From Lentimicrobiaceae bacterium (lineage in GTDB: Bacteria > Bacteroidota > Bacteroidia > Bacteroidales > JALOCA01): a DNA stretch of 32,223 nucleotides. The position numbers and the translations under genes are program-made. Location: the NCBI GenBank assembly GCA_023227965.1, contig JALOCA010000036.1:1-32223 (forward strand). The letters run 5' to 3'. The notes under the pieces are model-generated. The model saw nothing but the letters and a program-made list of their open reading frames with translations. It searched no databases and was not told the DNA's origin. Shown here in pieces: positions 1-9,100 of the stretch. The first letter of the stretch is position 1; the number at the start of each line of letters is the position of its first letter.

Positions 1-1
1 T

Positions 2-34
2 AGCGCAAAACTGAGAGCAGCAATAAAAATATGA
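2..34 (+). CDS. rsmH: RsmH (MraW) 16S rRNA methyltransferase, C-terminal end only
   Basis: Only the last ten codons and the stop are present. They read SAKLRAAIKI, which matches the conserved C-terminus of RsmH, the SAM-dependent enzyme that N4-methylates C1402 of 16S rRNA. The stop overlaps the ftsL start by four bases (ATGA), a usual sign of translational coupling. rsmH immediately before ftsL is the standard dcw order, which supports the call despite the short fragment. The rest of the gene lies upstream of the window. Confidence 0.85.
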   Translation, partial: SAKLRAAIKI

Positions 35-441
35 TAGCAAATACCCTTAAACAGGACATACCACAGGAAACTGTGTCTGAAAAAAAAGTACCCAAACCGA
101 AAAAAGAAAAATCTTTCGGCAAAACTGCACACAGCATTATTGACGGTACTATCATCACACGAGAAGAGATTTCCAGACATCTTCCTTTCCTGTTTTTTTT
201 AACCCTACTTGCCATTATTTATATAGCCAATAGCTACAGAGCACAGAAAGTGGCTTACTCTATCGGAAAATTAAAAAATGAATTGCATCAACTCAGATAC
301 GAATATATTGAAACACAATCAAATTTAAAAAACATGAGCCGTCAGTCAGAAGTGGTGAAAGAAATAGCCAATACCGGATTAAAAGAAGCCAAAACACCGG
401 CTATTGTGCTCACGCCAGATAAAAAAACAAACCGCGAATAA
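31..441 (+). CDS. ftsL: FtsL-like cell division protein
   Basis: Small bitopic membrane protein of 136 residues. A charged cytoplasmic N-terminus of about 48 residues is rich in Lys, Glu and Pro. One transmembrane segment follows at about residues 49-67 (core PFLFFLTLLAIIYIAN), then a short periplasmic coiled-coil-like region (about 70-115). This is the layout of the Bacteroidota FtsL family, whose sequence is poorly conserved; the call rests on topology and on its place between rsmH and ftsI. FtsL is expected to bridge FtsQ and the FtsW-FtsI synthase at the septum. The ATG overlaps the rsmH stop. The C-terminal tail is Lys-rich and probably disordered. Confidence 0.85.
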   Translation: MIANTLKQDIPQETVSEKKVPKPKKEKSFGKTAHSIIDGTIITREEISRHLPFLFFLTLLAIIYIANSYRAQKVAYSIGKLKNELHQLRYEYIETQSNLKNMSRQSEVVKEIANTGLKEAKTPAIVLTPDKKTNRE

Positions 442-460
442 AATTTTAAAAAGTAAAACA

Positions 461-2707
461 GTGGGTGATAAAAGGGAAATATTAAAACGAATAATTACTA
501 TCTATATCATAGTAATTGCTATTTGTTTGGGTATTTTTGCCAAAGTAGTTTATATTCAAGTAGCTGAAGGAGATTATTGGGAAAAAATCGCCAAAAAACA
601 AACTTTTCACCAAGACACCCTTTTTGCAGTCAGAGGCAATATTTATTCAGATGATATGCAATTGCTGGCAACTACCGTGCCTATTTTCGACATCTCCTGG
701 GATGCAAAAGTGGTACACGACACTGTCGTTCAAAAATATATAGACGGTTTAGCAGATAGCCTTGCAAGCATTTTCCCTGAAAAAACGAAATCGGAGTATA
801 AAAAAATGCTCAAGGATGCAAAAAAAATACAAAAACGCGATCTGAAAATCCGGAATAAAGTAAATTATGATGAATATAACCGGTTGAAAACCTTCCCCAT
901 TTTTTGTAACGGACGTAACAAGGGAGGATTGAAAGCCGACCAGCGAATGCAACGAAAATATCCGTTCAATACTCTGGCATACAGAACTATTGGCTGGGAT
1001 AAAGAAGAAAACAAGAACGATGTGGGGCTCGAAGGTACTTACAGCAAATACCTTCAGGGGAAAAACGGCAGGCGTCTTGTAAAACGTATTTCTAAAGGCA
1101 TTTCCATACCGGTTAATGACGAAAAAAAAATAGATCCGCAAAATGGTAAGGATATTATTTCAACTTTAGATGTTAATATTCAAGATGTAGCAGAAAGCGC
1201 CCTGAAAAATTGCCTAGACACCAACAATGCTGATTGGGGTTGTGCTATTTTGATGGAAGTAGCTACAGGACACATCAAAGCTATCACTAATCTTAAACAC
1301 GAAAAAGACGGTTCATATAAAGAAACGTACAACTTTGCCATAGGGCGCAGAATGGATCCCGGTTCCACTTTTAAGTTGATATCTGCTATAATTGTTTTGG
1401 AAGAAGGCAAATACGATACCGGTACCCTGGTGAATACCGGGAGAAAAATATTTGATGGCAAATTAGTAGAAGATTCACATCCTGAAGGTTATGGTATGGT
1501 ATCTCTAAAAAAAGCTTTTGAAAAATCTTCCAATGTAGGTTTAGCTGAAGCTGTGGTGAATACTTTTGGCAATAACAGACGAAAAATTAACTCCTATTTC
1601 GATAAACTGCGGGTAAACAAGCCTTTAGGATTAGAGTTATCGGGCGAGCCTAATCCTAATTATATAGATCCTAAAAATAACCTGCCCCGTATGGCTTTTG
1701 GTTATGGTGTGGAAATGACACCTTTGCAAATTCTTACCTTTTATAATGCCGTGGCTAACAATGGCAAAATAGTTAAACCTATGTTCGTTACGGACATCAT
1801 GCAATCCGGTCAGGTTATTGAACACAAACCTACCGTGGTGTTAAAAGAAAAAATTTGCTCGGATGCAACTTTAAAAAAGATAAAAATAATGCTGGAAGGA
1901 GTGGTTTTGCACGGTACTGCACGCCGTATGAAAAACAATCAATATCCCATTGCCGGCAAAACTGGTACAGCCAAAATTTTAGAAGGTGGAAAATACATCC
2001 AGGAGTACAATGCCTCGTTTGTGGGATATTTCCCTGCTGATAACCCCCGGTATTCGTGTATAGTACTCATTAGCCGTCCTAAAAAAACTTTAAAATACGG
2101 AGCAGAACTTTCAGCTCCTGTTTTCAGGGAAATTGCCGACAGGGTGTATGCTACCCGGCTCAAAGGAATTGCCCGTACAAATGTTAAACGTGTAAATACA
2201 AAAGCAAGTGTACCTGATTCCTATGCAGGAAAATCAAAAGAAATTGAAACACTTTTTTCATTCCTTCAATACCCTTTGGCTACTAACCAAAACAGTAGCA
2301 CATGGCTGGTAAACGAAAAAGGAAATGTAAAAAATATTGTTTGTAAGAAAGGAGTGGTTCCGGATGTGCAGGGACTAACAGCCAAAGATGCCGTTTATTT
2401 GATTGAAAAAGCAGGTTTAAATGTAAAACTAAGCGGAAATGGAAAAGTAAATAACCAGATTCCTGCCCCGGGAACAGTAGCAATAAAAGGAAATATTGTA
2501 ACCCTCACTTTGGGTACAATTACTTCTACCATGAGAACAGTTACCACCGACAGCATCCCTGAAACATCCTTAACCACAACACAAAAAGTCAAAACAATAG
2601 TAAAACAACCTCCTTCCCAACCTAAAAAAACCGAGCAGAAAAAAAACAAAACACAGGCTATTAAGAAAAAAACTGAAAAGAAAACCATTATAAAAGATAC
2701 GTTTTGA
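461..2707 (+). CDS. ftsI: FtsI/PBP3-type septal transpeptidase with C-terminal PASTA domain
   Basis: Class B penicillin-binding protein that cross-links septal peptidoglycan with FtsW. Numbered from the GTG start, it has a transmembrane anchor at about residues 10-30, a dimerisation region, and a transpeptidase domain with the three active-site motifs: S302-T-F-K305, S356-S-N358 and K500-T-G-T503. One PASTA domain spans about 633-685 (starting VPDVQGL). A Thr/Lys-rich tail of about 60 residues follows. I chose the GTG at 461: it lies 20 bases after the ftsL stop and gives the usual short N-terminus before the anchor. The open frame also allows a TTG at 404, which would overlap ftsL by 38 bases. 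The last codons overlap murE. The family is certain; the start is moderately sure. Confidence 0.93.
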   Translation: MGDKREILKRIITIYIIVIAICLGIFAKVVYIQVAEGDYWEKIAKKQTFHQDTLFAVRGNIYSDDMQLLATTVPIFDISWDAKVVHDTVVQKYIDGLADSLASIFPEKTKSEYKKMLKDAKKIQKRDLKIRNKVNYDEYNRLKTFPIFCNGRNKGGLKADQRMQRKYPFNTLAYRTIGWDKEENKNDVGLEGTYSKYLQGKNGRRLVKRISKGISIPVNDEKKIDPQNGKDIISTLDVNIQDVAESALKNCLDTNNADWGCAILMEVATGHIKAITNLKHEKDGSYKETYNFAIGRRMDPGSTFKLISAIIVLEEGKYDTGTLVNTGRKIFDGKLVEDSHPEGYGMVSLKKAFEKSSNVGLAEAVVNTFGNNRRKINSYFDKLRVNKPLGLELSGEPNPNYIDPKNNLPRMAFGYGVEMTPLQILTFYNAVANNGKIVKPMFVTDIMQSGQVIEHKPTVVLKEKICSDATLKKIKIMLEGVVLHGTARRMKNNQYPIAGKTGTAKILEGGKYIQEYNASFVGYFPADNPRYSCIVLISRPKKTLKYGAELSAPVFREIADRVYATRLKGIARTNVKRVNTKASVPDSYAGKSKEIETLFSFLQYPLATNQNSSTWLVNEKGNVKNIVCKKGVVPDVQGLTAKDAVYLIEKAGLNVKLSGNGKVNNQIPAPGTVAIKGNIVTLTLGTITSTMRTVTTDSIPETSLTTTQKVKTIVKQPPSQPKKTEQKKNKTQAIKKKTEKKTIIKDTF

Positions 2708-4170
2708 AAATATTAAAAGACATATTATATAAAACGGGTATTGTCAGCCTCGAAGGTTCCGGCGATAAAATTATTCAATCTGTATGCTTCGATTCGGCAG
2801 CCGTTAACAAAGGCAGTCTTTTCGTTGCCATTAAGGGCGGCAAACACGACGGACATTCATATATTTTACAAGCCATTGAAAATGGTGCTTCTGCAATAGT
2901 TTATCAAAATGATACAGGAGAAAAAATAAACGGAATTACTTACATTCGCGTATCCGATAGCAGCTATGCTTTGGGAATAATCGCTTCCAACTTTTACGAC
3001 AATCCCTCTTCAAAACTAAAACTTGTTGGAATTACAGGAACCAATGGCAAAACAACCTTTGTAACCCTGATGTATCAGTTGTTCAAAACACTTGGATATA
3101 AAACAGGCTTACTTTCCACCATCCGGATTTTAATTGACAACAAAGAAATCCCTTCTACCCACACTACTCCCGATGCAGTACAAATTAACCGGATTTTGAA
3201 TGAAATGGTACAATTAGGTGTTAGCCATTGCTTTATGGAAGTTAGCTCACATGCCATTGTGCAACATCGCATTGCAGGGTTGGTATTTACTGGTGGGGTC
3301 TTTTCAAATATTACCCATGACCATCTTGATTTTCACAACACCTTCAGCGAATACATTAAAGCCAAAAAAATATTTTTCGACCTGTTGCCGGCAGAGGCTT
3401 TTGCATTGACAAACAGCGACGATAAAAATGGAAAAGTGATGTTGCAAAATACGAAAGCTGCAAAAAAAACTTATTCCTTAAAAATGATGTCTGATTTTAA
3501 ATGCAAAATCCTCGAAAACCAATTCGAAGGCTTGCAGTTGCAAATTGACGGAAATGATGTATGGTGCAGGTTAGTAGGCGAATTTAATGCATATAATCTA
3601 CTCGCCGTGTATGCAACTGCAATTTTGCTTGGTGAAAATCAAGCCGAAGTGCTTACCGCATTGAGCATCCTGCAGCCGGCAGAAGGTCGCTTCGATTTTT
3701 TCAAAAGTAAAGAAGGAATAATAGCCATCATTGATTATGCCCACACGCCCGATGCCCTGCAAAATGTTTTACAAACAATAAATGACATCAGAGAAGGTAA
3801 CGGAAAACTGATTACAGTAGCTGGTGCCGGAGGCGACCGCGACCGCAGCAAGCGCCCAATTATGGCTGCAATTACGTGTAATTTAAGCAATAAAGTTATC
3901 CTTACATCCGATAACCCCCGCTCAGAAGATCCCGCAGAAATAATCCGGGAAATGTACATGGGCGTTGACAAAATTCATGAAAAAAATGTGCTTTCAATCG
4001 TTGACAGGCGTGAAGCCATAAAAACTGCCTGCACTTTGGCTACACCGGGCGACATTATACTTATTGCGGGAAAAGGACACGAAAAATACCAGGAAATCAA
4101 AGGTGTAAAATACCATTTTGATGATAGGGAAATATTGAAAGAGTTTTTAAACGAAGAAATTCAATTATAA
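2704..4170 (+). CDS. murE: UDP-MurNAc-tripeptide synthetase, predicted meso-DAP-adding
   Basis: Cytoplasmic Mur ligase of 488 residues that adds the third amino acid to UDP-MurNAc-L-Ala-D-Glu using ATP. The N-terminal UDP-binding domain is followed by the P-loop G112-T-N-G-K116-T-T and a C-terminal domain containing D403-N-P-R406. In characterised MurE enzymes the DNPR motif binds meso-diaminopimelate and is replaced in lysine-adding enzymes, so DAP is the inferred substrate. The start is a TTG that shares bases with the ftsI stop (TTGA), giving an N-terminus (MKILKDIL) that fits the family. The neighbours ftsI and mraY confirm the dcw context. Confidence 0.97.
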   Translation: MKILKDILYKTGIVSLEGSGDKIIQSVCFDSAAVNKGSLFVAIKGGKHDGHSYILQAIENGASAIVYQNDTGEKINGITYIRVSDSSYALGIIASNFYDNPSSKLKLVGITGTNGKTTFVTLMYQLFKTLGYKTGLLSTIRILIDNKEIPSTHTTPDAVQINRILNEMVQLGVSHCFMEVSSHAIVQHRIAGLVFTGGVFSNITHDHLDFHNTFSEYIKAKKIFFDLLPAEAFALTNSDDKNGKVMLQNTKAAKKTYSLKMMSDFKCKILENQFEGLQLQIDGNDVWCRLVGEFNAYNLLAVYATAILLGENQAEVLTALSILQPAEGRFDFFKSKEGIIAIIDYAHTPDALQNVLQTINDIREGNGKLITVAGAGGDRDRSKRPIMAAITCNLSNKVILTSDNPRSEDPAEIIREMYMGVDKIHEKNVLSIVDRREAIKTACTLATPGDIILIAGKGHEKYQEIKGVKYHFDDREILKEFLNEEIQL

Positions 4171-4181
4171 AAAGTCGAGCC

Positions 4182-5435
4182 ATGTTTTATTATGTGTTTA
4201 CATACCTTGATAAAGTCTGGGATTTTCCAGGAGCCGGAATGTTCCACTATATTTCGTTTAGGGCAGCACTTTCAATTATTACTTCGCTTACTATTTCGTT
4301 ACTTTTTGGTAAACGGCTTATTAACTATTTGCAAAGAAAGCAAGTAGGCGAAACCATCCGGAATCTGGGACTGGAAGGTGAAAAAAACAAAGCTGGCACA
4401 CCTACCATGGGTGGGCTTATCATTCTTGGTGCAATAGTAATTCCTACGCTTCTATTTGCCAAAGTGCTAAATATTTACATAATTCTTATCCTCGTTTCTA
4501 CCCTGTGGCTCGGAATGATTGGCTTCCTCGACGACTACATTAAAGTTTTCAAAAAAGAAAAAAAAGGGCTTGCCGGTAAATTTAAAATTTTAGGACAAAT
4601 CGGTCTGGGTTTAATTATCGGTGCTACCCTTTACTTCCACGAAGGAGTGGTAATCAGAGAAAAAGCAAAAGACCAGGGATATGTACAAACTACTAAAGCC
4701 CTGAATATTGAAAATGCAAAAGAAGCCCCTGGCTTTTTTGAAAAAGTCCCCGTGAAATCTACCAAAACAACCATTCCTTTCATTAAAGGACATGAATTTG
4801 ATTATGCTGCTCTGATATCTTTCTTGGGTAACAATTACGAAAAATGGGCTTACTTGGTATTCATACCCATTGTTATTCTTATCATTACCGCTGTATCAAA
4901 CGGCGTCAATATTACCGACGGGCTCGACGGGCTTGCCACCGGCACATCGTCTATCGTTGGTCTCACCTTAGGCATTTTGGCTTACGTTTCCGGTAATATA
5001 TTTTTCGCAAATTATTTGAATATCATGTATATTCCTAATACAGGAGAATTAGTGGTATACGTGAGTGCCTTTGTAGGTGCCTGCGTAGGTTTTTTATGGT
5101 ACAACACATATCCTGCACAGGTTTTTATGGGTGATACTGGCAGTTTGTCGCTGGGGGGCATCATAGCCGTTTTTGCCATCATGATACGTAAAGAATTACT
5201 TATTCCAATTTTATGCGGAATTTTTCTTATGGAAAATCTATCGGTAATGATGCAGGTTAGCTGGTTTAAATATACGAAGAAAAAATTTGGAGAAGGTAAA
5301 CGGATTTTCAAAATGGCACCCTTGCATCACCATTATCAATTGAAAGGGTATCCGGAGCCTAAAATCGTGCAACGATTTATGATTATTGGAATTATGTTGG
5401 CTGTATTTACAATTATAACATTAAAAATAAGATAA
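4182..5435 (+). CDS. mraY: Phospho-MurNAc-pentapeptide translocase MraY
   Basis: Polytopic inner-membrane enzyme that transfers phospho-MurNAc-pentapeptide to undecaprenyl phosphate, making lipid I. Visible family marks are D117-D118 (DDYIK), the catalytic D246-G-L-D249-G-L-A motif, and the H382-H-H384 motif near the C-terminus. At 417 residues it is longer than the roughly 360 of E. coli MraY. The extra length is a hydrophilic insert at about residues 155-215, which is usual for Bacteroidota as far as I recall. The ATG lies 11 bases after murE and the stop is 5 bases before murD. Confidence 0.97.
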   Translation: MFYYVFTYLDKVWDFPGAGMFHYISFRAALSIITSLTISLLFGKRLINYLQRKQVGETIRNLGLEGEKNKAGTPTMGGLIILGAIVIPTLLFAKVLNIYIILILVSTLWLGMIGFLDDYIKVFKKEKKGLAGKFKILGQIGLGLIIGATLYFHEGVVIREKAKDQGYVQTTKALNIENAKEAPGFFEKVPVKSTKTTIPFIKGHEFDYAALISFLGNNYEKWAYLVFIPIVILIITAVSNGVNITDGLDGLATGTSSIVGLTLGILAYVSGNIFFANYLNIMYIPNTGELVVYVSAFVGACVGFLWYNTYPAQVFMGDTGSLSLGGIIAVFAIMIRKELLIPILCGIFLMENLSVMMQVSWFKYTKKKFGEGKRIFKMAPLHHHYQLKGYPEPKIVQRFMIIGIMLAVFTIITLKIR

Positions 5436-5440
5436 TTAAT

Positions 5441-6778
5441 ATGAAAGAACGGATTGTAGTCATCGGTGCTGGCGAAAGCGGAACAGGTGCAGCCGTTCTT
5501 GCAGTAAAAAAGAATTACGAAGTCTTTGTCTCCGACAAAGGTTCTATCAAAGAAAATTACAAAAACGTTCTTTTAAATAATGCAATAGAGTTTGAGGAAA
5601 ACGGACACGACAGCAAAAAAATTCTGACTGCAGATTGGGTAATAAAAAGTCCGGGTATCCCAGAAACACTTCCCTTACTGCAATTGATTCGCAATAAAAA
5701 TATTCCGGTAATATCGGAAATCGAGTTTGCAAAGAAGTTTACAAATGCTTTTACAATTTGTATTACAGGAAGTAACGGAAAAACTACCACCAGCCATCTT
5801 ATTTACCATATTCTGAAAAATGCAGGTTTCAACGTAGGATTGGCAGGTAATGTCGGAAATAGTTTTGCTATGGAGGTAGCTACTCGGAATTATGACTACT
5901 ACGTTTTAGAAATTAGCAGCTTCCAGCTTGATGGGATGTTCAATTTTAAAGCGGATATTGCTATTTTACTGAATATTACTCCCGACCATCTCGACAGATA
6001 CGAAAACAGTTTTGACAAATATGCTGAATCCAAGTACAAGATTTTACAAAACCAAAGTATCCACGATGCTTTTATTTACTGTGCTGATGATGAGATTATA
6101 CTGAAAAAACTCTATTCAAAAAATATAAGTTCACAACTCTTTTCTTTTTCGCTTTCGGGTGAAAAAAGGGAAGGTGCTTATTTGACAAATAACAAATTGC
6201 ATTTTACAATTAAAAACAAAACATTTACTATGACACTCGAAGAATTGGCATTGCAAGGCAAACACAACATCTATAATTCGATGGCAGCAGGCATTGCAGC
6301 CCGTTTGGTGGATGTAAGAAAAGAAAACATAAAGAGTTGTCTTTCTGATTTTCAAAACGTTGAGCACCGGCTCGAATTTATTGCCAATATTCATGGTATC
6401 GAATTTATTAATGATTCAAAAGCTACCAATGTAAACTCGGTATGGTATGCTCTCGAAAGCATGGATAAACCCGTAATCTGGATAGCTGGAGGACAAGACA
6501 AAGGCAACGATTATACAAAACTTCGCGAGCTGGTGAAAACAAAAGTAAAAGCTATCATCTGTTTGGGTATTGATAACACCAAAATATATGCTGCATTTTC
6601 TGATTTGGTGAAAAATATTACCGAAACCCAAAGTATGGAAGAAGCAGTTGCATTTGCCTATCATCTGGCAGAATCGGGAGAAAAAGTGCTGCTTTCGCCT
6701 GCTTGTGCCAGTTTTGATTTGTTTGAAAATTACCAGGAAAGAGGCATCCAGTTTAAGCAAGCTGTTAAAAATTTATAA
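5441..6778 (+). CDS. murD: UDP-MurNAc-L-alanine:D-glutamate ligase
   Basis: Mur ligase of 445 residues that adds D-Glu to UDP-MurNAc-L-Ala in the cytoplasm. An N-terminal Rossmann-like UDP-binding domain starts at VVIGAGESG. The ATP-binding loop is G110-S-N-G-K114-T-T. The central domain contains ITPDHLDRY, and the C-terminal domain contains the conserved NDSKATN motif. The length is typical of the family. It sits five bases after mraY and 11 bases before ftsW, so it is almost certainly cotranscribed. Confidence 0.97.
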   Translation: MKERIVVIGAGESGTGAAVLAVKKNYEVFVSDKGSIKENYKNVLLNNAIEFEENGHDSKKILTADWVIKSPGIPETLPLLQLIRNKNIPVISEIEFAKKFTNAFTICITGSNGKTTTSHLIYHILKNAGFNVGLAGNVGNSFAMEVATRNYDYYVLEISSFQLDGMFNFKADIAILLNITPDHLDRYENSFDKYAESKYKILQNQSIHDAFIYCADDEIILKKLYSKNISSQLFSFSLSGEKREGAYLTNNKLHFTIKNKTFTMTLEELALQGKHNIYNSMAAGIAARLVDVRKENIKSCLSDFQNVEHRLEFIANIHGIEFINDSKATNVNSVWYALESMDKPVIWIAGGQDKGNDYTKLRELVKTKVKAIICLGIDNTKIYAAFSDLVKNITETQSMEEAVAFAYHLAESGEKVLLSPACASFDLFENYQERGIQFKQAVKNL

Positions 6779-6789
6779 AACAAATAATT

Positions 6790-7986
6790 ATGTTAAAGTT
6801 TCTTGATATAAAAGGCGACAGGGTAATTTGGGGTGTGGTAATTCTGCTATCTATTGCTTCTTTAGTGGCAGTGTATAGTTCCACCGGGATGTTAGCCTTT
6901 CAGGAAAAGGGGGGAAATACCGAATATTACCTGATAAAACATTTTTTTATTCTGCTCATCGGGTTAGGACTAATTTATGCAACACATAAAATAAAATACC
7001 ATAAATTTTCGCGAATATCAATAATTGCATATATAATCTCTATTCCATTATTGATAATATTAATGGTTGCTGGAAAAAACCACAACGAAGCTGTCCGCTC
7101 TCTCGAAATTCCTATTATTCATTTGTCGTTCCAGCCCTTTGATGTTGCCAAACTATCGCTTATTCTATTTATTGCACATTTATTAACCAATGCCGAAACC
7201 TATTTTCAATCAGTACAAAAAGCCTTCTACCCCATTCTTATCATCGTTTCCATTATTTGCGGACTTATTTTTCCATCCAATTTTTCAACATCTGCCTTGC
7301 TTTTTTTAATTTGTCTTATTATGATGTATATAGGAGGTATTAATTGGAAAAAAATAGCATTGATACTTGGCATCGGACTTGGCTTGGTTGCACTTATTTA
7401 TCTTATGGGAGATAGCCTGCCCGACTGGGGAAGGTTAAAAACCATACAATCAAGAATTGAAAGCCATATTCACCCCGATAAAGCCAACAACAAAGATGAA
7501 CTTTTCCAGGCAGAACAATCGCGGATAGCAATTGCCACCGGTGGGGTTTTCGGGAAAATGCCAGGTAATGGTACCCAAAAAAATATTCTTCCTTATCCCT
7601 ACTCCGATTTTATTTATGCCATCATTATTGAAGAATTTGGTTTAGTTGGAGGTGGTTTTTTACTGCTCATGTACCTTATTCTAATTTACAGGGGTGTACG
7701 TATCGCTACCAAATGCCCTTATAATTTTGGTGCCATAGCAGCATTTGGTATATCGTTAGCACTTGTTATTCAGGCAATTGTTAATATGGGAGTAACCGTT
7801 AGCATTTTTCCTGTTACCGGTCAGAATTTACCCTTAGTAAGTATGGGGGGAACTTCAGTGTGGTTTACCTGTATATCTATTGGTATTATGCTAAGTATCA
7901 GCAAAGAAATAGAGCCACCCATAGAAAGTACTTTAGAAAACTCAGAAGAAATTGAACCAAACGATACGGAATATGCAACAGCGTAA
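6790..7986 (+). CDS. ftsW: SEDS-family septal peptidoglycan polymerase FtsW
   Basis: Integral membrane protein of 398 residues with about ten hydrophobic segments. SEDS proteins polymerise lipid II with a partner class B PBP, here presumably the FtsI encoded upstream. Diagnostic stretches are NFSTSALLFLI in the middle and the C-terminal PVTGQNLPLVSMGGTS. Its position between murD and murG, next to a division PBP, favours FtsW over the elongation paralogue RodA. The C-terminal tail is acidic. The stop overlaps the murG start by 14 bases. Confidence 0.95.
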   Translation: MLKFLDIKGDRVIWGVVILLSIASLVAVYSSTGMLAFQEKGGNTEYYLIKHFFILLIGLGLIYATHKIKYHKFSRISIIAYIISIPLLIILMVAGKNHNEAVRSLEIPIIHLSFQPFDVAKLSLILFIAHLLTNAETYFQSVQKAFYPILIIVSIICGLIFPSNFSTSALLFLICLIMMYIGGINWKKIALILGIGLGLVALIYLMGDSLPDWGRLKTIQSRIESHIHPDKANNKDELFQAEQSRIAIATGGVFGKMPGNGTQKNILPYPYSDFIYAIIIEEFGLVGGGFLLLMYLILIYRGVRIATKCPYNFGAIAAFGISLALVIQAIVNMGVTVSIFPVTGQNLPLVSMGGTSVWFTCISIGIMLSISKEIEPPIESTLENSEEIEPNDTEYATA

Positions 7987-9100
7987 CCTAAAAATAATCA
8001 TCAGTGGAGGAGGTACCGGGGGACATATTTTCCCGGCTATTGCCGTTGCAAATGCCATCAAGGCATTACAACCCAGTACAGAAATTCTTTTTGTGGGTGC
8101 TAAGGGACGTATGGAAATGGAAAAAGTTCCCCAAGCAGGCTTTCCTATCGAAGGATTATGGATCAGTGGTTTTCAACGCAAATTAACTGTAAAAAACCTG
8201 CTTTTCCCTATAAAACTTATCCATAGTTTATTAAAGGCAAAAAAAATTATCAGGAAATTTGCTCCCAATGCCGTAGCTGGTTTCGGGGGTTATGCCAGCG
8301 GTCCCATCCTGAAAGCAGCAGCCGGAAAACACATCCCTATGGCTATTTGGGAAGGAAATTCTTTTGCAGGAGTTACCAATAAGCTACTTGCCCGTTCCGC
8401 AGAAAAAATTTTCGTAGCCTATAGCGGTATGGAGAAATTTTTTCCTGCAAACAAATTGATTATGAGTGGTAATCCTGTACGTAAAAAATTGGTAAACACA
8501 AATGTTAGCCAGGTTGAAGCACTTCGTTTTTTTGGTTTGCCCCCTGCCAAAACACTGTTGGTAATAGGCGGAAGCCTTGGTGCATTCACCATCAACGCCA
8601 GCATACGGGCATCTCTCGAAATATTAATAAAAAACAATATATCAGTTATATGGCAAACAGGTAAACTGTATTTTGACGAAATACAAGCAATTGTAAATAC
8701 ATCAGAACATACGAATATCCGTGTTTTCGATTTCATCCAACGTATGGATATGGCATATACCGCTTCAGATATTGTAATTTCAAGAGCCGGAGCCTTATCT
8801 ATTTCCGAACTCTGTGTTACAGGAAAGCCTGCCGTTTTGGTTCCCTCGCCTAACGTTGCCGAAGATCACCAGACAAAAAACGCCAAAGCCTTATTCAATG
8901 CAGGTGCAGCACTTATGATAAAAGATACTGAAGCTGTGAAAAAATGTGGAGAAATATTAATTGCATTATTTGAAGATGAAAACAAAAGAGCAGAACTCAG
9001 CCACAATATCCTAAAATTAGCACTTCCTGCAGCCGCCGAAATAATAGCTGACGAAATAATTAAAATGACCCATGTTAATAAAATAAATTGCTTGATTTAA
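7973..9100 (+). CDS. murG: UDP-GlcNAc:lipid I N-acetylglucosaminyltransferase MurG
   Basis: GT-B glycosyltransferase on the inner face of the membrane that converts lipid I to lipid II. From the ATG at 7973 it is 375 residues. The first glycine-rich loop is G12-G-G-T-G-G-H18; GFGGYASGP follows, and the donor-binding half contains SRAGALSISELC and PSPNVAEDHQ. The frame is open further upstream from a TTG at 7952, but the ATG places the glycine loop at the usual distance from the N-terminus. The stop lies inside the beginning of murC (13-base overlap). Confidence 0.96.
   Translation: MQQRNLKIIISGGGTGGHIFPAIAVANAIKALQPSTEILFVGAKGRMEMEKVPQAGFPIEGLWISGFQRKLTVKNLLFPIKLIHSLLKAKKIIRKFAPNAVAGFGGYASGPILKAAAGKHIPMAIWEGNSFAGVTNKLLARSAEKIFVAYSGMEKFFPANKLIMSGNPVRKKLVNTNVSQVEALRFFGLPPAKTLLVIGGSLGAFTINASIRASLEILIKNNISVIWQTGKLYFDEIQAIVNTSEHTNIRVFDFIQRMDMAYTASDIVISRAGALSISELCVTGKPAVLVPSPNVAEDHQTKNAKALFNAGAALMIKDTEAVKKCGEILIALFEDENKRAELSHNILKLALPAAAEIIADEIIKMTHVNKINCLI

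Noticed and set aside
404..460. Upstream TTG start for ftsI
   Set aside because: It would overlap ftsL by 38 bases and add an unconserved basic stretch; the GTG at 461 fits the family N-terminus better.
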